Notes: generated by a model not told the origin, from the sequence alone. A stretch of 64,000 nt of DNA from Xylophilus sp. ASV27 (GCF_016428875.1 NZ_JAELTO010000004.1:24521-88520), one strand, 5' to 3'; shown: positions 8,335-17,330, counted from the first letter of the stretch. Numbers and translations are program-made.

Positions 8335-9714
8335 TCAAGCCTGGCGTCTGAGGCTCTCCAGCCGGCGCACCAGGGCCAGCGGCGTGCGGTCTTCGAACTG
8401 CGGGCCGATGACCTGCAGGCCGATGGGCAGGCCGTCGCGGTCACGCCCCACCGGAGCGCTGGTGGCCGGAAGACCGGCCACGGTGGCCAGGCCTGGCCAG
8501 AACACCTGGGGGCCCAGAAGCTGGGACTGACCGTCGATCTGCACCGTGGCGCTGGCCCAGTCCATCGGTTCGATGTGCGGATAGGCGGTGCAGCCCAGGG
8601 TGGGGGCAAGCACCACATCGATCTGTTCGAACAATTGCTGCCATTGGCGTTGCAGCTCGGCGCGGCGGTCCAGCAGCACCAGCCATTCATAGGTCGGCAT
8701 GCTGGTTGCGCCGGGCTTGCCCCGGGTCATGTAGGTGTTGAGCAGGCCCGCATAGACCTTGTGGCCGGCCTCCAGGTCCGGCAGGCATTCGCTTTGGCGC
8801 TGGACCGTGCAGCCGCCGGTCTGCAGGTCGCGCTCGACCTGAGCCAGCGCGGCGCGGATGTCTTCTGAAACGGCCAGAACCGGGTGGCTGTCGATCAGCA
8901 GACAGCGGGCCTGGCGCATGTCCCGTGCGGGCGGCAGTTGCAGGTGGTAGGCCAGGGATTGCGGCAGGTCGGGACCGGCCAGCACTTCCAGCGCGAGTTC
9001 CAGATCGTCCACGCTGCGGGCCAGGGGCCCGATGACCGCCAGTTCATTGGGCGCACCCGAGCCCAGGCCTGGAAAACCATGGCCTCGCGTCGGCAGCAGG
9101 CCCAGGCTGGGCTTGTGTCCGTAGACGCCGCAGAAATGCGCCGGCACACGTATCGAGCCGCCAATGTCCGAGCCCAGCTCCAGGGCCACATAGTGCGCCG
9201 CCAGGGCAGCCGCACCGCCGCCTGACGAGCCCCCCGGCGTCCGTGTGGGATCGAGCGGGTTGTAGGTGCGGCCATGGAGGGGGTTGGACGACTGCCAGTC
9301 GCCCAGGCCGACTGGCACATTGGTCTTGCCCAGGATCACCGCGCCTGCGGCCTTGAGGCGGGATACCGCCAGGGCGTCGGCCGTGGCGCGCAACGCGCGG
9401 GCGAACTCGAAGCCCCAGGTGGTAGGCAGGCCGGCCAGGTTGAAGGACTCCTTCACCGTCATCGGCAGCCCCAGCAAGGGCCGGCGCTCGCCGCTGGCCA
9501 GGGCTGCGTCGGCGCTATTCGCCTGTTCGCGGGCGTGGTCGAAATCCCGCACCACCACCGCATTGATGGGGCCGTCCAGTGCCTCGATACGGGCAATGGC
9601 GGCATCGCACAGGGCCAGGGCGGTGCAATCGCCGCGGGCCAGGGCAGCGATCTGCGCGCGGGCATTGAGGTCCAGCAGCGCGGTGGGGCTGAGGGCGGGC
9701 AGGGCGGTGTTCAT
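8335..9714 (-). CDS. Amidase (amidase-signature family)
   Basis: The 459-residue protein carries the whole amidase signature: catalytic Lys88 in LPMTVKESFN, the PGGSSGGGAAAL loop with the cis-serine (163-164) and nucleophile Ser187 in GSDIGGSIRVPAHFCG. These hydrolases cleave amide bonds. The specificity cannot be read from sequence, and a GatA role is unlikely because no gatB or gatC is nearby. It is read from the same strand as the AraC/GyrI-like regulator gene, which ends 8 bases upstream, so they form a two-gene unit. Third codon positions appear less GC-biased than in neighbours, a possible sign of transfer. Confidence 0.9.
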   Translation of the reverse strand: MNTALPALSPTALLDLNARAQIAALARGDCTALALCDAAIARIEALDGPINAVVVRDFDHAREQANSADAALASGERRPLLGLPMTVKESFNLAGLPTTWGFEFARALRATADALAVSRLKAAGAVILGKTNVPVGLGDWQSSNPLHGRTYNPLDPTRTPGGSSGGGAAALAAHYVALELGSDIGGSIRVPAHFCGVYGHKPSLGLLPTRGHGFPGLGSGAPNELAVIGPLARSVDDLELALEVLAGPDLPQSLAYHLQLPPARDMRQARCLLIDSHPVLAVSEDIRAALAQVERDLQTGGCTVQRQSECLPDLEAGHKVYAGLLNTYMTRGKPGATSMPTYEWLVLLDRRAELQRQWQQLFEQIDVVLAPTLGCTAYPHIEPMDWASATVQIDGQSQLLGPQVFWPGLATVAGLPATSAPVGRDRDGLPIGLQVIGPQFEDRTPLALVRRLESLRRQA

Positions 9715-9722
9715 GGTAGGGC

Positions 9723-10664
9723 TCAGTCCAGCGGGATATAGATTTCGGTGCGAAGCGCAGTTGCTGGGGTGTAGCGCGGGTCATTCAGAAAGTACTCAAA
9801 GGGCGGCGCGTCACGCAGCGTGTACCCGGTGTGGGGCAGCCACTCACGGTAGATGGCGTCCCAGCTTTTGTGCAGCAGCCTGTGCAGGCCTTTGTGGGTG
9901 AAGACGGCGTAGATGCCAGCGGGCAGTGTCTGCCAGCTCAGGCTGCCGCTGAGTCGAAGAGGTGGTCGTGTGATCTGGCCCTCTCGGCGATTCAGATGGA
10001 AGTCGAAGATCGCGCCGACCTGCATCCGGGCCTGCTGGTCGTCCGGACCTTGGGGCTCGTCAGCCATCAGGGCCAGGCAGCTCTTCATGCGGGGCATCAG
10101 GCCGGCCTGGGTGAGTTTGGGGATCAGCTCGCCCAGGGCCTGGCGGGCTGCCCGGCCCATGTTGCCCTGGTCCATGCCGCGCCCGACGGCGGTCAGCACA
10201 TGCAGCTCGGGGGTATGGGTCAGCCGGGGCTGCAGGGTGCGCTTCGCCTTCGCCGGAGAGACGCAGGCGCGCCGCTCAAAAAGTTGTTGCCACTGTGGGC
10301 GAACGCCCGCTCTCACGGCCGTGGGGGTAGTGTCGATTTCGCGCCGCATCGCCTTGGCCAGGGCTTGAGCGCTGGTGTAGCCCACTTCAAGCGCCACGGC
10401 CAGAACCGCGGTATCCGCCTGGGCCAGCAGACCGCAGGCTTTTTGCAGGCGCCGCCAGGTGATGTAGCCCGTCACCGTGGTGCCGAAATAGGCGTGGAAG
10501 AGGCGATGGAAATGGAAGGGCGAGAGCGCGGCCCGGGCTGCCAGTTGTCCGGTGTCGATGGCCTCTGACAGGTGGCTCTCCAGGTAGGCCACGGCCTTGC
10601 CCAGGCGCTCAAGGTCACGAGGGTGATTGGTGGCAGCGAGTGAGGGTGGGGCAAGCTCTGACAT
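9723..10664 (-). CDS. AraC-family regulator with C-terminal GyrI-like effector-binding domain
   Basis: In this 313-residue protein the DNA-binding part is at the N-terminus (residues about 15-115: LAARAALSPFHFHRLFHAYF, then VALEVGYTSAQALAKAMRRE). A GyrI-like small-molecule-binding domain follows (about 150-313, ending EYFLNDPRYTPATALRTEIY). The order is that of Rob/SoxS-GyrI regulators that bind drugs or metabolites. It lies 8 bases upstream of the amidase gene on the same strand, so it probably governs its own operon. The effector is unknown. Confidence 0.9.
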   Translation of the reverse strand: MSELAPPSLAATNHPRDLERLGKAVAYLESHLSEAIDTGQLAARAALSPFHFHRLFHAYFGTTVTGYITWRRLQKACGLLAQADTAVLAVALEVGYTSAQALAKAMRREIDTTPTAVRAGVRPQWQQLFERRACVSPAKAKRTLQPRLTHTPELHVLTAVGRGMDQGNMGRAARQALGELIPKLTQAGLMPRMKSCLALMADEPQGPDDQQARMQVGAIFDFHLNRREGQITRPPLRLSGSLSWQTLPAGIYAVFTHKGLHRLLHKSWDAIYREWLPHTGYTLRDAPPFEYFLNDPRYTPATALRTEIYIPLD

Positions 10665-10723
10665 GCTGCCCTATTCTTCCGCATGCGTGTCCGCTCGGCG
10701 TGTCCGACCTTGCTCAGTTGAGG

Positions 10724-10805
10724 ACTTCGGCATGGCCTGCTGCGCGGCCTCTGGTGCCATGGTGTTTCATGGGCTGCGGGTTGCCCGCAGCGCCATGGCA
10801 AACAC
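10724..10805 (+). repeat. R1-like partial copy h (3' half only)
   Basis: The stretch shares the R1 tail GGCATGGCCTGCTGCGCGGCC and the GTTTCATGGGCTGCGGG end with the copies at 16067 and 16222. The 5' hairpin half is missing. It lies between the AraC start and the dctP stop, both on the minus strand, so unlike most copies it does not follow the stop of a same-strand gene. Confidence 0.55.
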
Positions 10806-10815
10806 CTTGTGGCAC

Positions 10816-11856
10816 CTACTTCTTGCGTGCCGCGATCGCCTTCTCCGCGCGGTTGACCAGGTCGGTGCCGACCATGGGCTTCCACTTGTCGTAGACCGGC
10901 CGCGTGGCCTTGGCGAAGGCGTCGTGCTGCTCCGGCGTCAGTTGCGTCACGGTCACGCCCAGCGCGCTCAGTTCCTGTACGAAGGGCTTGTCGGCCTCGA
11001 TCAGACCCTTGCGGGCGAGGGCGATTTCCTGCTGGCCGGCCTCTATGGCCGCCTGCCGGACGATCTCGCGGTCGGCCGGCGTCCAGCTGTTCCAGACTTC
11101 CTTGTTGGCCACGAAGATCAGCGGATCGGCCACGTAGCCCCAGAGCGTGAGGTGCTTCTGGCCCACGGTTTGCAGCTTGGCCGCGGTGTAGACCGCCAGC
11201 GGGTTCTCCTGGCCGTCGACCGCGCCGCTGGCCAGCGCGGGCTGCGCGTCGGCCCAGCTCATCTGCGTGGGGTTGGCGCCGAGCGTGCTCATGGTGTCGA
11301 GCACCAGCGGCGAGCCGACCACGCGGATCTTCAGCCCCTTCATGTCCTTGGGCGACTGGATCGCGAGCTTGGAGTTGCTGATCTCGCGAAAGCCGTTCTC
11401 GCCCCAGGCCAGCGGCACGGCGCCGGCCTTCTCGATGTCGGCGAAGATCTCCTTGCCGACCTCGCCCTGCGTGAGCGCGTCGATGGCGGCGAAGTCCGGC
11501 ATCAGGAAGGGCAGCGAGAACAGGTTGAGCTGCTTGACCTGCGGCGACCAGTTGAGCGTGGAGCCCACGGCCAGGTCGATCACGCCCTGGCGCAGCGCGG
11601 TGAACTCGCGCGTCTGGTCGCCCTGCACCAGCGAGGTTCCGGGGTAGAGCTTGATGTTGATGCGCCCCTGGGTGCGCTCCTTGACCAGGTTGGCCCAGAT
11701 CTCGCCGCCCTTGCCCCAGGGGTAGGCCGGGCCGAGCACCAGCGACATCTTGTATTCGGCCTTGTAGTTGGCCGGCGTCTGCGCCACGGCGCCGAGCGAG
11801 AGGGCCAGGCCGGTGGCGGCCAGCGCCAGGCCGAGGATGGAACGGCGGAACTTCAT
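10816..11856 (-). CDS. dctP: TRAP transporter substrate-binding protein (DctP family)
   Basis: The 346-residue protein has a Sec signal peptide (MKFRRSILGLALAATGLALS with cleavage after AVA, residue 25) and the DctP domain, with GPAYPWGKGGEIWANLVKER, the PFLMPDFAAIDAL segment and KDMKGLKIRVVGSPLV. DctP proteins bind an organic acid in the periplasm and pass it to the DctQM membrane pair, encoded just upstream on the same strand. The ligand is probably a carboxylate but is not defined by sequence. There is an AGGAGATCGCCC-type ribosome-binding site before the ATG. The receptor is encoded last (order QMP). Confidence 0.9.
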   Translation of the reverse strand: MKFRRSILGLALAATGLALSLGAVAQTPANYKAEYKMSLVLGPAYPWGKGGEIWANLVKERTQGRINIKLYPGTSLVQGDQTREFTALRQGVIDLAVGSTLNWSPQVKQLNLFSLPFLMPDFAAIDALTQGEVGKEIFADIEKAGAVPLAWGENGFREISNSKLAIQSPKDMKGLKIRVVGSPLVLDTMSTLGANPTQMSWADAQPALASGAVDGQENPLAVYTAAKLQTVGQKHLTLWGYVADPLIFVANKEVWNSWTPADREIVRQAAIEAGQQEIALARKGLIEADKPFVQELSALGVTVTQLTPEQHDAFAKATRPVYDKWKPMVGTDLVNRAEKAIAARKK

Positions 11857-11880
11857 GGGCGATCTCCTTGTTGAAAAAAC

Positions 11881-13182
11881 CTACAGATAGCCGAGCCTGC
11901 GCGGCAGCCACAGCGCGAGTTCGGGCCAGGCAATGACCGCGACCATCACCAGGAACATGGCAAACAGCATCCAGCCGACCCAGCGCACGGTCTCCTCCAT
12001 GCGCACCCGGGCGATGCGGCAGGACACCATCAGGTTCACCGCCAGCGGCGGCGTGAACTGGCCCAGCGCCACCTTGAGCGTGAGGATCACGCCGAACCAC
12101 ACCGGGTCCCATTTGTAGTGCTGCACGATCGGCCAGAGCAGCGGCACGAAGATCAGGAAGATCGAGACGCCGTCGAGGAACATGCCCACCGTGATCAGCA
12201 GCAGGATCAGGAGCGCCAGCACGCCGTACTCGCCCAGGCCGGAGTGGACGATGGCGCGCGTGATCGGGTCGATCACCCCCAGCGTGGAGAGCGAATAGGC
12301 GAAGATGCCCGCCAGCGACACCACCAGCAGGATCACCGCCGACAGTTCGCCCGACTCGCGCAGGATCACGAACAGGTGGCGCACCTGGATAGTGCGGTGG
12401 ATCACCATGCCCACGAACAGGCCGTAGAACACCGCCACCACGGCGGCCTCGGTCGGCGTGAACCAGCCCGCGCGCATGCCGCCCAGGATCAGCACCGGCG
12501 CGGCCAGGCCCCAGACCGCCTCGCGCAGGCTCCTCCAGAAGGCCGGGCGCGGCAGCGTCGATTCGAGCGCACCCATGCCGTGGCGGCGCGCCAGCCACAC
12601 GGCCGGCACGATCAGCGCGATGCCGGCCAGCACGCCCGGGACCATGCCGGCGGCGAACAGCGCCGGCACCGAGGCGCCCGGCACCAGCACCGAATAGACG
12701 ATGAAGGCCACCGAAGGCGGGATCAGTATGTCAGTGGCCGCGGCCGCGCCCACCACGCTGGCCGAGAAGCTGGCCGGGTAGCCGGCGCGCGACATGGCCG
12801 CGATCATCACCCCGCCCACCGCCGCCGCGTTGGCCGGCCCCGAGCCCGAGATGCCGCCCAGGAACATCGCCACCACGATCGCCACCAGCGGCAGCATGCC
12901 TGGGCCGCGGCCGACGATGGCGATGGCGAAATTCACCAGCCGCAGCGCCACGCCGGAGCGGTCGAAGATGGAGCCCACCAGCACGAACATCGGGATCGCC
13001 AGCAGCGGGTACTTGCCCAGGCCCGCATAGAAGTTCTGCGGCACCGCCAGCAGGCCATACCACTGGGTGTCCAGATTGGCCAGCGCGATGGCCGCCGCGC
13101 CGGCCAGGCCGAGCGCCGCGCCGATCGGCACGCCGACCAGCATCATCACGACGAACAGTGCGAACAGCAGCGTCGCGATCAT
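11881..13182 (-). CDS. dctM: TRAP transporter large permease DctM
   Basis: The 433-residue membrane protein has about a dozen hydrophobic helices and DctM family motifs: GKYPLLAIPMFVLVGSIFDR near the N-terminus, SGSGPANAAAVGGVMI and the C-terminal FTPPLAVNLMVSCRIA. It forms the sodium-driven transport subunit of the tripartite TRAP system. The ATG at 13182 overlaps the dctQ stop by four bases (ATGA) and yields the usual MIATLLFALFVV start; longer frames upstream are rejected. The dctP gene follows 24 bases downstream. Confidence 0.92.
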   Translation of the reverse strand: MIATLLFALFVVMMLVGVPIGAALGLAGAAAIALANLDTQWYGLLAVPQNFYAGLGKYPLLAIPMFVLVGSIFDRSGVALRLVNFAIAIVGRGPGMLPLVAIVVAMFLGGISGSGPANAAAVGGVMIAAMSRAGYPASFSASVVGAAAATDILIPPSVAFIVYSVLVPGASVPALFAAGMVPGVLAGIALIVPAVWLARRHGMGALESTLPRPAFWRSLREAVWGLAAPVLILGGMRAGWFTPTEAAVVAVFYGLFVGMVIHRTIQVRHLFVILRESGELSAVILLVVSLAGIFAYSLSTLGVIDPITRAIVHSGLGEYGVLALLILLLITVGMFLDGVSIFLIFVPLLWPIVQHYKWDPVWFGVILTLKVALGQFTPPLAVNLMVSCRIARVRMEETVRWVGWMLFAMFLVMVAVIAWPELALWLPRRLGYL

Positions 13183-13727
13183 GCGCCGCGGCCCTGCCGG
13201 CGGCGCCGCATGAACAGCCCCAGCGCCCGCAGCGCGATGCCCAGCGAGATCACCGGCAGCCAGATCGAATACCACCACTGCGGCACGCCGATGCCGGGCG
13301 AGGTCTCGCCGTAGCGGTAGTCGTCCCAGACCACGCGCACGCTGAGCACCGCGATCAGCAGGAACAGCAGCGCCACCATCAGCGCCCCGAACTGCGCCAG
13401 CCGCGTGCGCCGCCGCGGCGAGCCGCCCTCGGCGAAGTACTCGATGCGGATGTGCCGGTCGCGCGCCACCGCCGCACAGCCGCCGATCAGCGCCAGCACG
13501 ATCATCAGGAACACGGAGAACTCCTCCGTCCAGGCGAAGGAACTGTTGGTGAAATAGCGCACCAGCACATTGGCGAAGGTGATCAGCGCCAGCACCGCCA
13601 TGACGATCACGGTGAGCCAGTCCTCTATCGCCAGCGGTACCCGCGTCGGTTCGTCTGCATCAGGGGTGGGATCGGGGGCCGGGCTGGCGGCGTCCAGCAA
13701 GGGGCCGGACTCGGGTGGCTGTGGCAT
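13179..13727 (-). CDS. dctQ: TRAP transporter small permease DctQ
   Basis: The 182-residue protein starts MPQPPESGPLLDAASP, a Pro/Ala-rich cytoplasmic tail. Four hydrophobic helices follow, including WLTVIVMAVLALITFANVLV with the TNSSFAWTEEFSVFLMIVLA motif that marks DctQ. It pairs with DctM in the inner membrane. Its stop overlaps the dctM start. The ATG at 13727 is chosen because upstream codons in the same frame are low-complexity Arg-rich translation of the intergenic region. Confidence 0.85.
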   Translation of the reverse strand: MPQPPESGPLLDAASPAPDPTPDADEPTRVPLAIEDWLTVIVMAVLALITFANVLVRYFTNSSFAWTEEFSVFLMIVLALIGGCAAVARDRHIRIEYFAEGGSPRRRTRLAQFGALMVALLFLLIAVLSVRVVWDDYRYGETSPGIGVPQWWYSIWLPVISLGIALRALGLFMRRRRQGRGA

Positions 13728-14110
13728 GTAGAGCGCGGGAAGAACGGCGGAAATGCCGCAAATGGGGGGAGATGCTAGGGGAACGACCCTCGCCCGGCCA
13801 TTGGTGATTTCCCACTGGTCGGGGTTGCGGACTATGATGGGCGGCCACGTCCCGTCCTCCCCGCATCCAGCCCCCGCATGCCCGGCTCCTTGCCGCGGCG
13901 TGCCGCTGTGCGCGTGTTGCGGAGTCCTGGCATCGCGCGTCCGCCCGCCGCACGGCCGCGGCGGCGCGTCCCGAGCGCCTGTCCGCCGCACTTTCCTGAG
14001 CCCGGCGGCTCCCTTCCTCCTCCTCGCTTTCTGGATCGCCGGGCCCTTTGCAGAGCGGCCGTGCCCGGCCGGCTTCGGTGCCGGGCGCCTTTCATGTCCA
14101 GGAGCCATCC
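13728..14110. other. Divergent gap between dctQ and rnk
   Basis: These 383 bp separate the minus-strand TRAP operon from plus-strand rnk. No frame in it has a family motif or ribosome-binding site. The stretch 14071-14095 can form a GC-rich hairpin (GCCCGGC...GCCGGGC) shortly before rnk, in its leader. A -10-like TATGAT lies at 13833-13838 without a clear -35. No promoter is called. Confidence 0.35.
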
Positions 14111-14560
14111 ATGCCCATCTCTTCTTCCGTTGTCGCGTCGTCCGCATCGTCGTCCGTCGTCCCGCGCACCATCACCGAACTCGACCTGGTGCGCATTCGC
14201 AAGCGCCTGAGCCAGCCCGGCGCCCTGCCGGAGTCCGAGCGCGCCGAGTTCGAGGACCTGCTCGACAACGCCGAGGTCGTGTCCTCCTATGCCGTTCCCC
14301 CGGAGGTCGTCACCATGCGCTCCGAGGTGCGCATCGTCGGCCCCGTGGGCTGCGAGGAGCGCACCGTGACCCTGTGCTACCCCGAGGCGGCCGACCCCGC
14401 CGCGGGCCGGGTGTCGGTGCTGTCGGCCATGGGCATGCACCTGCTGGGACTGTCGCCGGGGCAGACCGCGCACTGGACTGCGCCCGACGGCCGCGAACTG
14501 ACGGCCGAGGTGCGCGCCATCGTGTTCCAGCCCGAGGACAGCGGGGACTTTCTGGGGTGA
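14111..14560 (+). CDS. rnk: Rnk-like nucleoside diphosphate kinase regulator (GreA/GreB C-terminal fold)
   Basis: The 149-residue protein has an N-terminal Ser/Val-rich stretch, a short helical region (TITELDLVRIRKRL) and a GreA/GreB-type C-terminal domain (MRSEVRIVGPVGCEERTVTL, YPEAADPAAGRVSVLSAMGM, LLGLSPGQTAHW). This is the build of Rnk, which binds RNA polymerase without the Gre coiled-coil tip. The AGGAGCC ribosome-binding site precedes the ATG at 14111. It stands alone, followed within a few bases by R1 repeats. Confidence 0.85.
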   Translation: MPISSSVVASSASSSVVPRTITELDLVRIRKRLSQPGALPESERAEFEDLLDNAEVVSSYAVPPEVVTMRSEVRIVGPVGCEERTVTLCYPEAADPAAGRVSVLSAMGMHLLGLSPGQTAHWTAPDGRELTAEVRAIVFQPEDSGDFLG

Positions 14561-14563
14561 CTG

Positions 14564-14715
14564 GGGAGCACCCCCAGGCTGCGCGCTGCGCGTCTTCGCC
14601 TTCCCCCTGCGAGGGGGCACATCCTGCGGACCGGCGGAGCCGGAGCCGCGGATGTCTGCGCTTGGCCTGCTCCGCGGCCTCTCGTCCATTTGTGTTTCGC
14701 GCGCTGCGGATGGTG
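14564..14715 (+). repeat. R1 dispersed repeat, copy b (after rnk)
   Basis: A full-length copy starting 3-10 bases after the rnk stop: CCCCCAGGCTGCGCGCTGCG, CGTCTTCGCC, the hairpin CCCCCTGCGAGGGGG, ACATCCTGCGGACCGGCGGA, GCCGCGGATGTCTGCGC, TGGCCTGCTCCGCGGCC and an end GTTTCGCGCGCTGCGG. It is nearly identical to the copies at 16067 and 16222. Confidence 0.85.
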
Positions 14716-14741
14716 CATCAGCGCCGTGGGTCGTTGAAATC

Positions 14742-14930
14742 TCCCCCAGGCTGCGCGCTGCGCGTCTTCGCCTTCCCCCTCAAAGGGGGCTGAGCCCGTA
14801 CACGAAAGGTCCAGCGGACCTTTCGTGACTGGCGAAGGGCCGGGCCGCTGGCCCGGCGCGGTCTGCAAGACCTCTCCTGCGGACCGGCGCAGCCGGAGCC
14901 GCGGATGTCTGCGCAGGGGGCGTGAGATTT
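14742..14930 (+). repeat. R1 dispersed repeat, copy c, with a hairpin-bearing insertion
   Basis: The copy begins like the others up to CCCCCTCAAAGGGGG. Positions 14791-14875 then replace the usual continuation with two perfect hairpins: 12-bp arms CACGAAAGGTCC/GGACCTTTCGTG around AGC at 14801-14827, and 8-bp arms GCCGGGCC/GGCCCGGC around GCT at 14839-14857. The R1 sequence resumes at TCCTGCGGACCGGCGCAGCC. It lies between copy b and pyrC. Confidence 0.8.
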
Positions 14931-14989
14931 CATGGGCCCGGGTGCGGGTGCGCCTTGTTTGAGCCGGCCGGGTGCGAAAATCGCCCGCC

Positions 14990-16063
14990 ATGACCGAGCC
15001 TTCCCACTCCCATTCCCCGCGCCCGGGCGCGCCCGATACGCTGACCCTGATCCGCCCCGACGACTGGCATCTGCACCTGCGCGACGGCGCCGCGCTGCAG
15101 GCGGTCGTGCCCGCCAGCGCGCGCCAGATGGCCCGGGCGCTGGTCATGCCCAACCTGCGCCCGCCGGTGGCCACGGCGCAGCAGGCGGCCGAGTACCGTG
15201 AGCGCATCCTGGCGGCCGTGCCGGCCGGCGTCGCCTTCGAGCCGCTGATGTCGCTCTACCTCACCGACCGCCTGCCGCCCGAGGAAGTCGCCCGGGCCAA
15301 GGCCGCCGGCGTGGTCGCGCTCAAGCTCTATCCGGCCGGCGCCACCACCAACAGCGATGCCGGGGTGACCGACATCCGCCGCACCTATCCGACGCTGGAG
15401 GCCATGCAGCGGCACGGCCTGCTGCTGCTGATCCACGGCGAGGTGGCCGACCCGGCGGTGGACGTGTTCGACCGCGAGGCGGTGTTCATCGACCGTGTGC
15501 TGATTCCGCTGCGCCGCGACTTCCCCGAGCTGAAGATCGTCTTCGAGCACCTGACCACCAAGGAAGGCGCAGACTACGTGCGCGCGGCGGACCGCTTCGT
15601 CGCGGCCACCATCACGCCCCAGCACCTGCTCTACAACCGCAACGCCCTCTTCACAGGCGGCATCCGGCCGCACTACTACTGCCTGCCCATCCTCAAGCGC
15701 GAACTGCACCGCCAGGCCCTGGTGGCCGCCGCCACCAGCGGCAGCCCCAAGTTCTTCCTGGGCACCGACAGCGCGCCGCACGCCGCGCACCTGAAGGAGC
15801 ACGCCAGCGGCTGCGCCGGCTGCTACAGCGCGCTGGTCGCCCTGGAGCTGTACGCCGAGGCTTTCGACCAGGCCGGCGCGCTCGACAAGCTCGAAGGCTT
15901 TGCCAGCCTGCATGGCCCGGACTTCTACGGACTGCCGCGCAACACCGCCACGGTCACGCTCAGGCGCGAGACCTGGACCGTGCCCGAGACCGTGCCCTTT
16001 GGCGACGCCACGCTCAAGCCCCTGCGCGGCGGCGAGACGCTGGCCTGGCGGCTGGCAGAATGA
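14990..16063 (+). CDS. pyrC: Dihydroorotase
   Basis: The 357-residue enzyme converts N-carbamoyl-aspartate to dihydroorotate in pyrimidine synthesis. It shows the class II (PyrC) signature: HxH in [10 protein letters not shown], the lysine expected to be carboxylated in [18 protein letters not shown], metal-ligand histidines in LLIHGEV and FEHLTTKEG, and the final aspartate in FLGTDSAPH. The ATG at 14990 is chosen over an in-frame GTG 18 bases earlier. The protein length matches the family. It is flanked by R1 copies on both sides, and the upstream copy c ends about 60 bases before the start. Confidence 0.95.
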   Translation: MTEPSHSHSPRPGAPDTLTLIRPDDWHLHLRDGAALQAVVPASARQMARALVMPNLRPPVATAQQAAEYRERILAAVPAGVAFEPLMSLYLTDRLPPEEVARAKAAGVVALKLYPAGATTNSDAGVTDIRRTYPTLEAMQRHGLLLLIHGEVADPAVDVFDREAVFIDRVLIPLRRDFPELKIVFEHLTTKEGADYVRAADRFVAATITPQHLLYNRNALFTGGIRPHYYCLPILKRELHRQALVAAATSGSPKFFLGTDSAPHAAHLKEHASGCAGCYSALVALELYAEAFDQAGALDKLEGFASLHGPDFYGLPRNTATVTLRRETWTVPETVPFGDATLKPLRGGETLAWRLAE

Positions 16064-16066
16064 GAC

Positions 16067-16210
16067 CACCCCCAGGCTGCGCGCTGCGCGTCTTCGCCTT
16101 CCCCCTGCGAGGGGGCACATCCTGCGGCCCGGCGCAGCCGGCTCCGCGGATGTTTGCGCATGGCCTGCTCCGCGGCCTTTCGTTCCTTTGGGTTTCATTC
16201 GCTGCGGGTG
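16067..16210 (+). repeat. R1 dispersed repeat, copy d (after pyrC)
   Basis: Begins four bases after the pyrC stop with CCACCCCCAGGCTGCGCGCT and carries the same hairpin CCCCCTGCGAGGGGG and tail as copy b, ending GGGTTTCATTCGCTGCGGG. It is followed within about 15 bases by copy e in tandem. Confidence 0.85.
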
Positions 16211-16221
16211 TTGCTGGAATG

Positions 16222-16385
16222 GGACCACCCCCAGGCTGCGCGCTTCGCGTCTTCGCCTTCCCCCTGCGAGGGGGCACATCCGGCGGACCGGCAAAGCCGG
16301 TTCTGCGGATGTCCTGGCATGGCCTGCTGCGCGGCCGTTTGTGCCTTTGGGTTTCATGCGCTGCGGGCGGGGCATGGCGCCGTGG
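16222..16385 (+). repeat. R1 dispersed repeat, copy e (tandem to copy d)
   Basis: The second full copy between pyrC and the NYN gene. It differs from copy d at scattered positions (AAAGCCGGTTCTGCGGATGT, CCTGGCATGGCCTGCTGCGC), so the two are old duplicates or separate insertions rather than a fresh duplication. The 379-bp gap between the genes holds nothing else recognisable. Confidence 0.85.
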
Positions 16386-16442
16386 ATGGCTGAGGTCTTC
16401 TTTGCTTTTTTCTCTTCTTCTTCCCCCAACCGAGGCTGCCCC

Positions 16443-17234
16443 ATGCCCCACGCGAAAACCGATACCACGGCCTTCCTGATCGACGCCGACAACCTGTCTC
16501 CGGCGGCCGTGGAGGAGGCGTTCGCCAAGCTCGGCGACCTTCCGGGCGTCATCACCGTGCGCCGGGCCTATGGCGGCGCGGACAAGCTCGCGGGCCTGCG
16601 CGAGGTGATGCAGCGCCATGCGGTGCGCGGCTTTCTCAACCATGGCAAGGGTTCCACCGACGTGGCGCTGGCGGTGGATGCGGTCGACGTGCTGTACCAG
16701 TTCGCGCCCGGCACGGTGGCCATCGGCTCGGGCGACGCGGACTTCGTGCCGCTGGTGGTGCGGCTGCGCGAGGCCGGCGTGCGCGTGATCTGCTTTGCCC
16801 AGGCCGACAAGGCCGCGGCCGACATCGCCCAGGCCTACGACGCGGTGATCCACGTCGGCGGCCGGGTCACGGCGGCTTTCGAACCGCGGCCGCGGCCCTC
16901 GCTGGTGGCCAGGGCGGCCCCTCCTGCGCCGGCGCCGGTGGCTGCCGCGCCGGTGCGGGCGCCGCGCGCCGCACGCAGCGTGGCCGGCGCCGCGCGCCCG
17001 GAGCCGGCCGAGCGCGAGGTGTCCGAGCAGATGCGCCAGGTGCTGGCCGCCATCCCCGACTGGCAGATCGGCGGCATCAAGCAGCTCAATGCGCTGGGCA
17101 AGCCGCTGTACGACGCGGGCATCAAGCGGGGCAGCAAGCCCTTGCACGAGCTGTTCCGCAAGTACCCGGCCTATTTCGAGATCCATCCCCAGGACGGCCC
17201 CGCGCGCCAGGTCAAGCTGCTGCGCCGGCCTTGA
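16443..17234 (+). CDS. NYN-domain (LabA/DUF88-like) protein with C-terminal OST-HTH/LOTUS domain
   Basis: The 263-residue protein has an N-terminal NYN/PIN-like nuclease domain (about 8-140) with the acidic residues expected at its active site: FLIDADN, STDVALAVDAVD and GSGDADFVPLV. An Ala/Pro/Arg-rich linker (about 145-185) leads to a LOTUS/OST-HTH domain (about 195-262: VLAAIPDWQIGGIKQLNALG, RKYPAYFEIHP). Such proteins are thought to act on RNA, with the LOTUS domain binding RNA or partners. The cellular role is unknown. The gene is monocistronic, preceded by two R1 copies and followed by an R2 copy. Confidence 0.85.
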   Translation: MPHAKTDTTAFLIDADNLSPAAVEEAFAKLGDLPGVITVRRAYGGADKLAGLREVMQRHAVRGFLNHGKGSTDVALAVDAVDVLYQFAPGTVAIGSGDADFVPLVVRLREAGVRVICFAQADKAAADIAQAYDAVIHVGGRVTAAFEPRPRPSLVARAAPPAPAPVAAAPVRAPRAARSVAGAARPEPAEREVSEQMRQVLAAIPDWQIGGIKQLNALGKPLYDAGIKRGSKPLHELFRKYPAYFEIHPQDGPARQVKLLRRP

Positions 17235-17265
17235 CGCCGCCGCGGGGCTCCGTGGCGCCATGTTT

Positions 17266-17330
17266 TTCATGAAAGGACGTTGTAGCCCAGGTGATGTCTT
17301 GGCTTTCTGCTATTGATTTTGTAGCTAATG
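17266..17330 (-). repeat. R2 palindromic repeat, copy B
   Basis: The minus strand reads AATCAATAGCAGAAAGCCAAG, then ACATCACCTGGGCTACAACG and TCCTTTCATG, matching the R2 plan. It sits at the 3' end of the decayed pdxA-like gene, whose open frame runs straight into the repeat before stopping, so the repeat probably landed in or beside that gene. Confidence 0.75.

Noticed and set aside
10472..12598. 708-codon minus-strand frame through AraC, dctP and dctM
   Set aside because: It crosses three genes in another frame and reads as Gly/Arg/Ala-rich filler; the real genes have full motif sets.
14070..14096. Rho-independent terminator before rnk
   Set aside because: The hairpin GCCCGGC...GCCGGGC is followed by only three Ts and lies in the rnk leader, so it is more likely leader structure.
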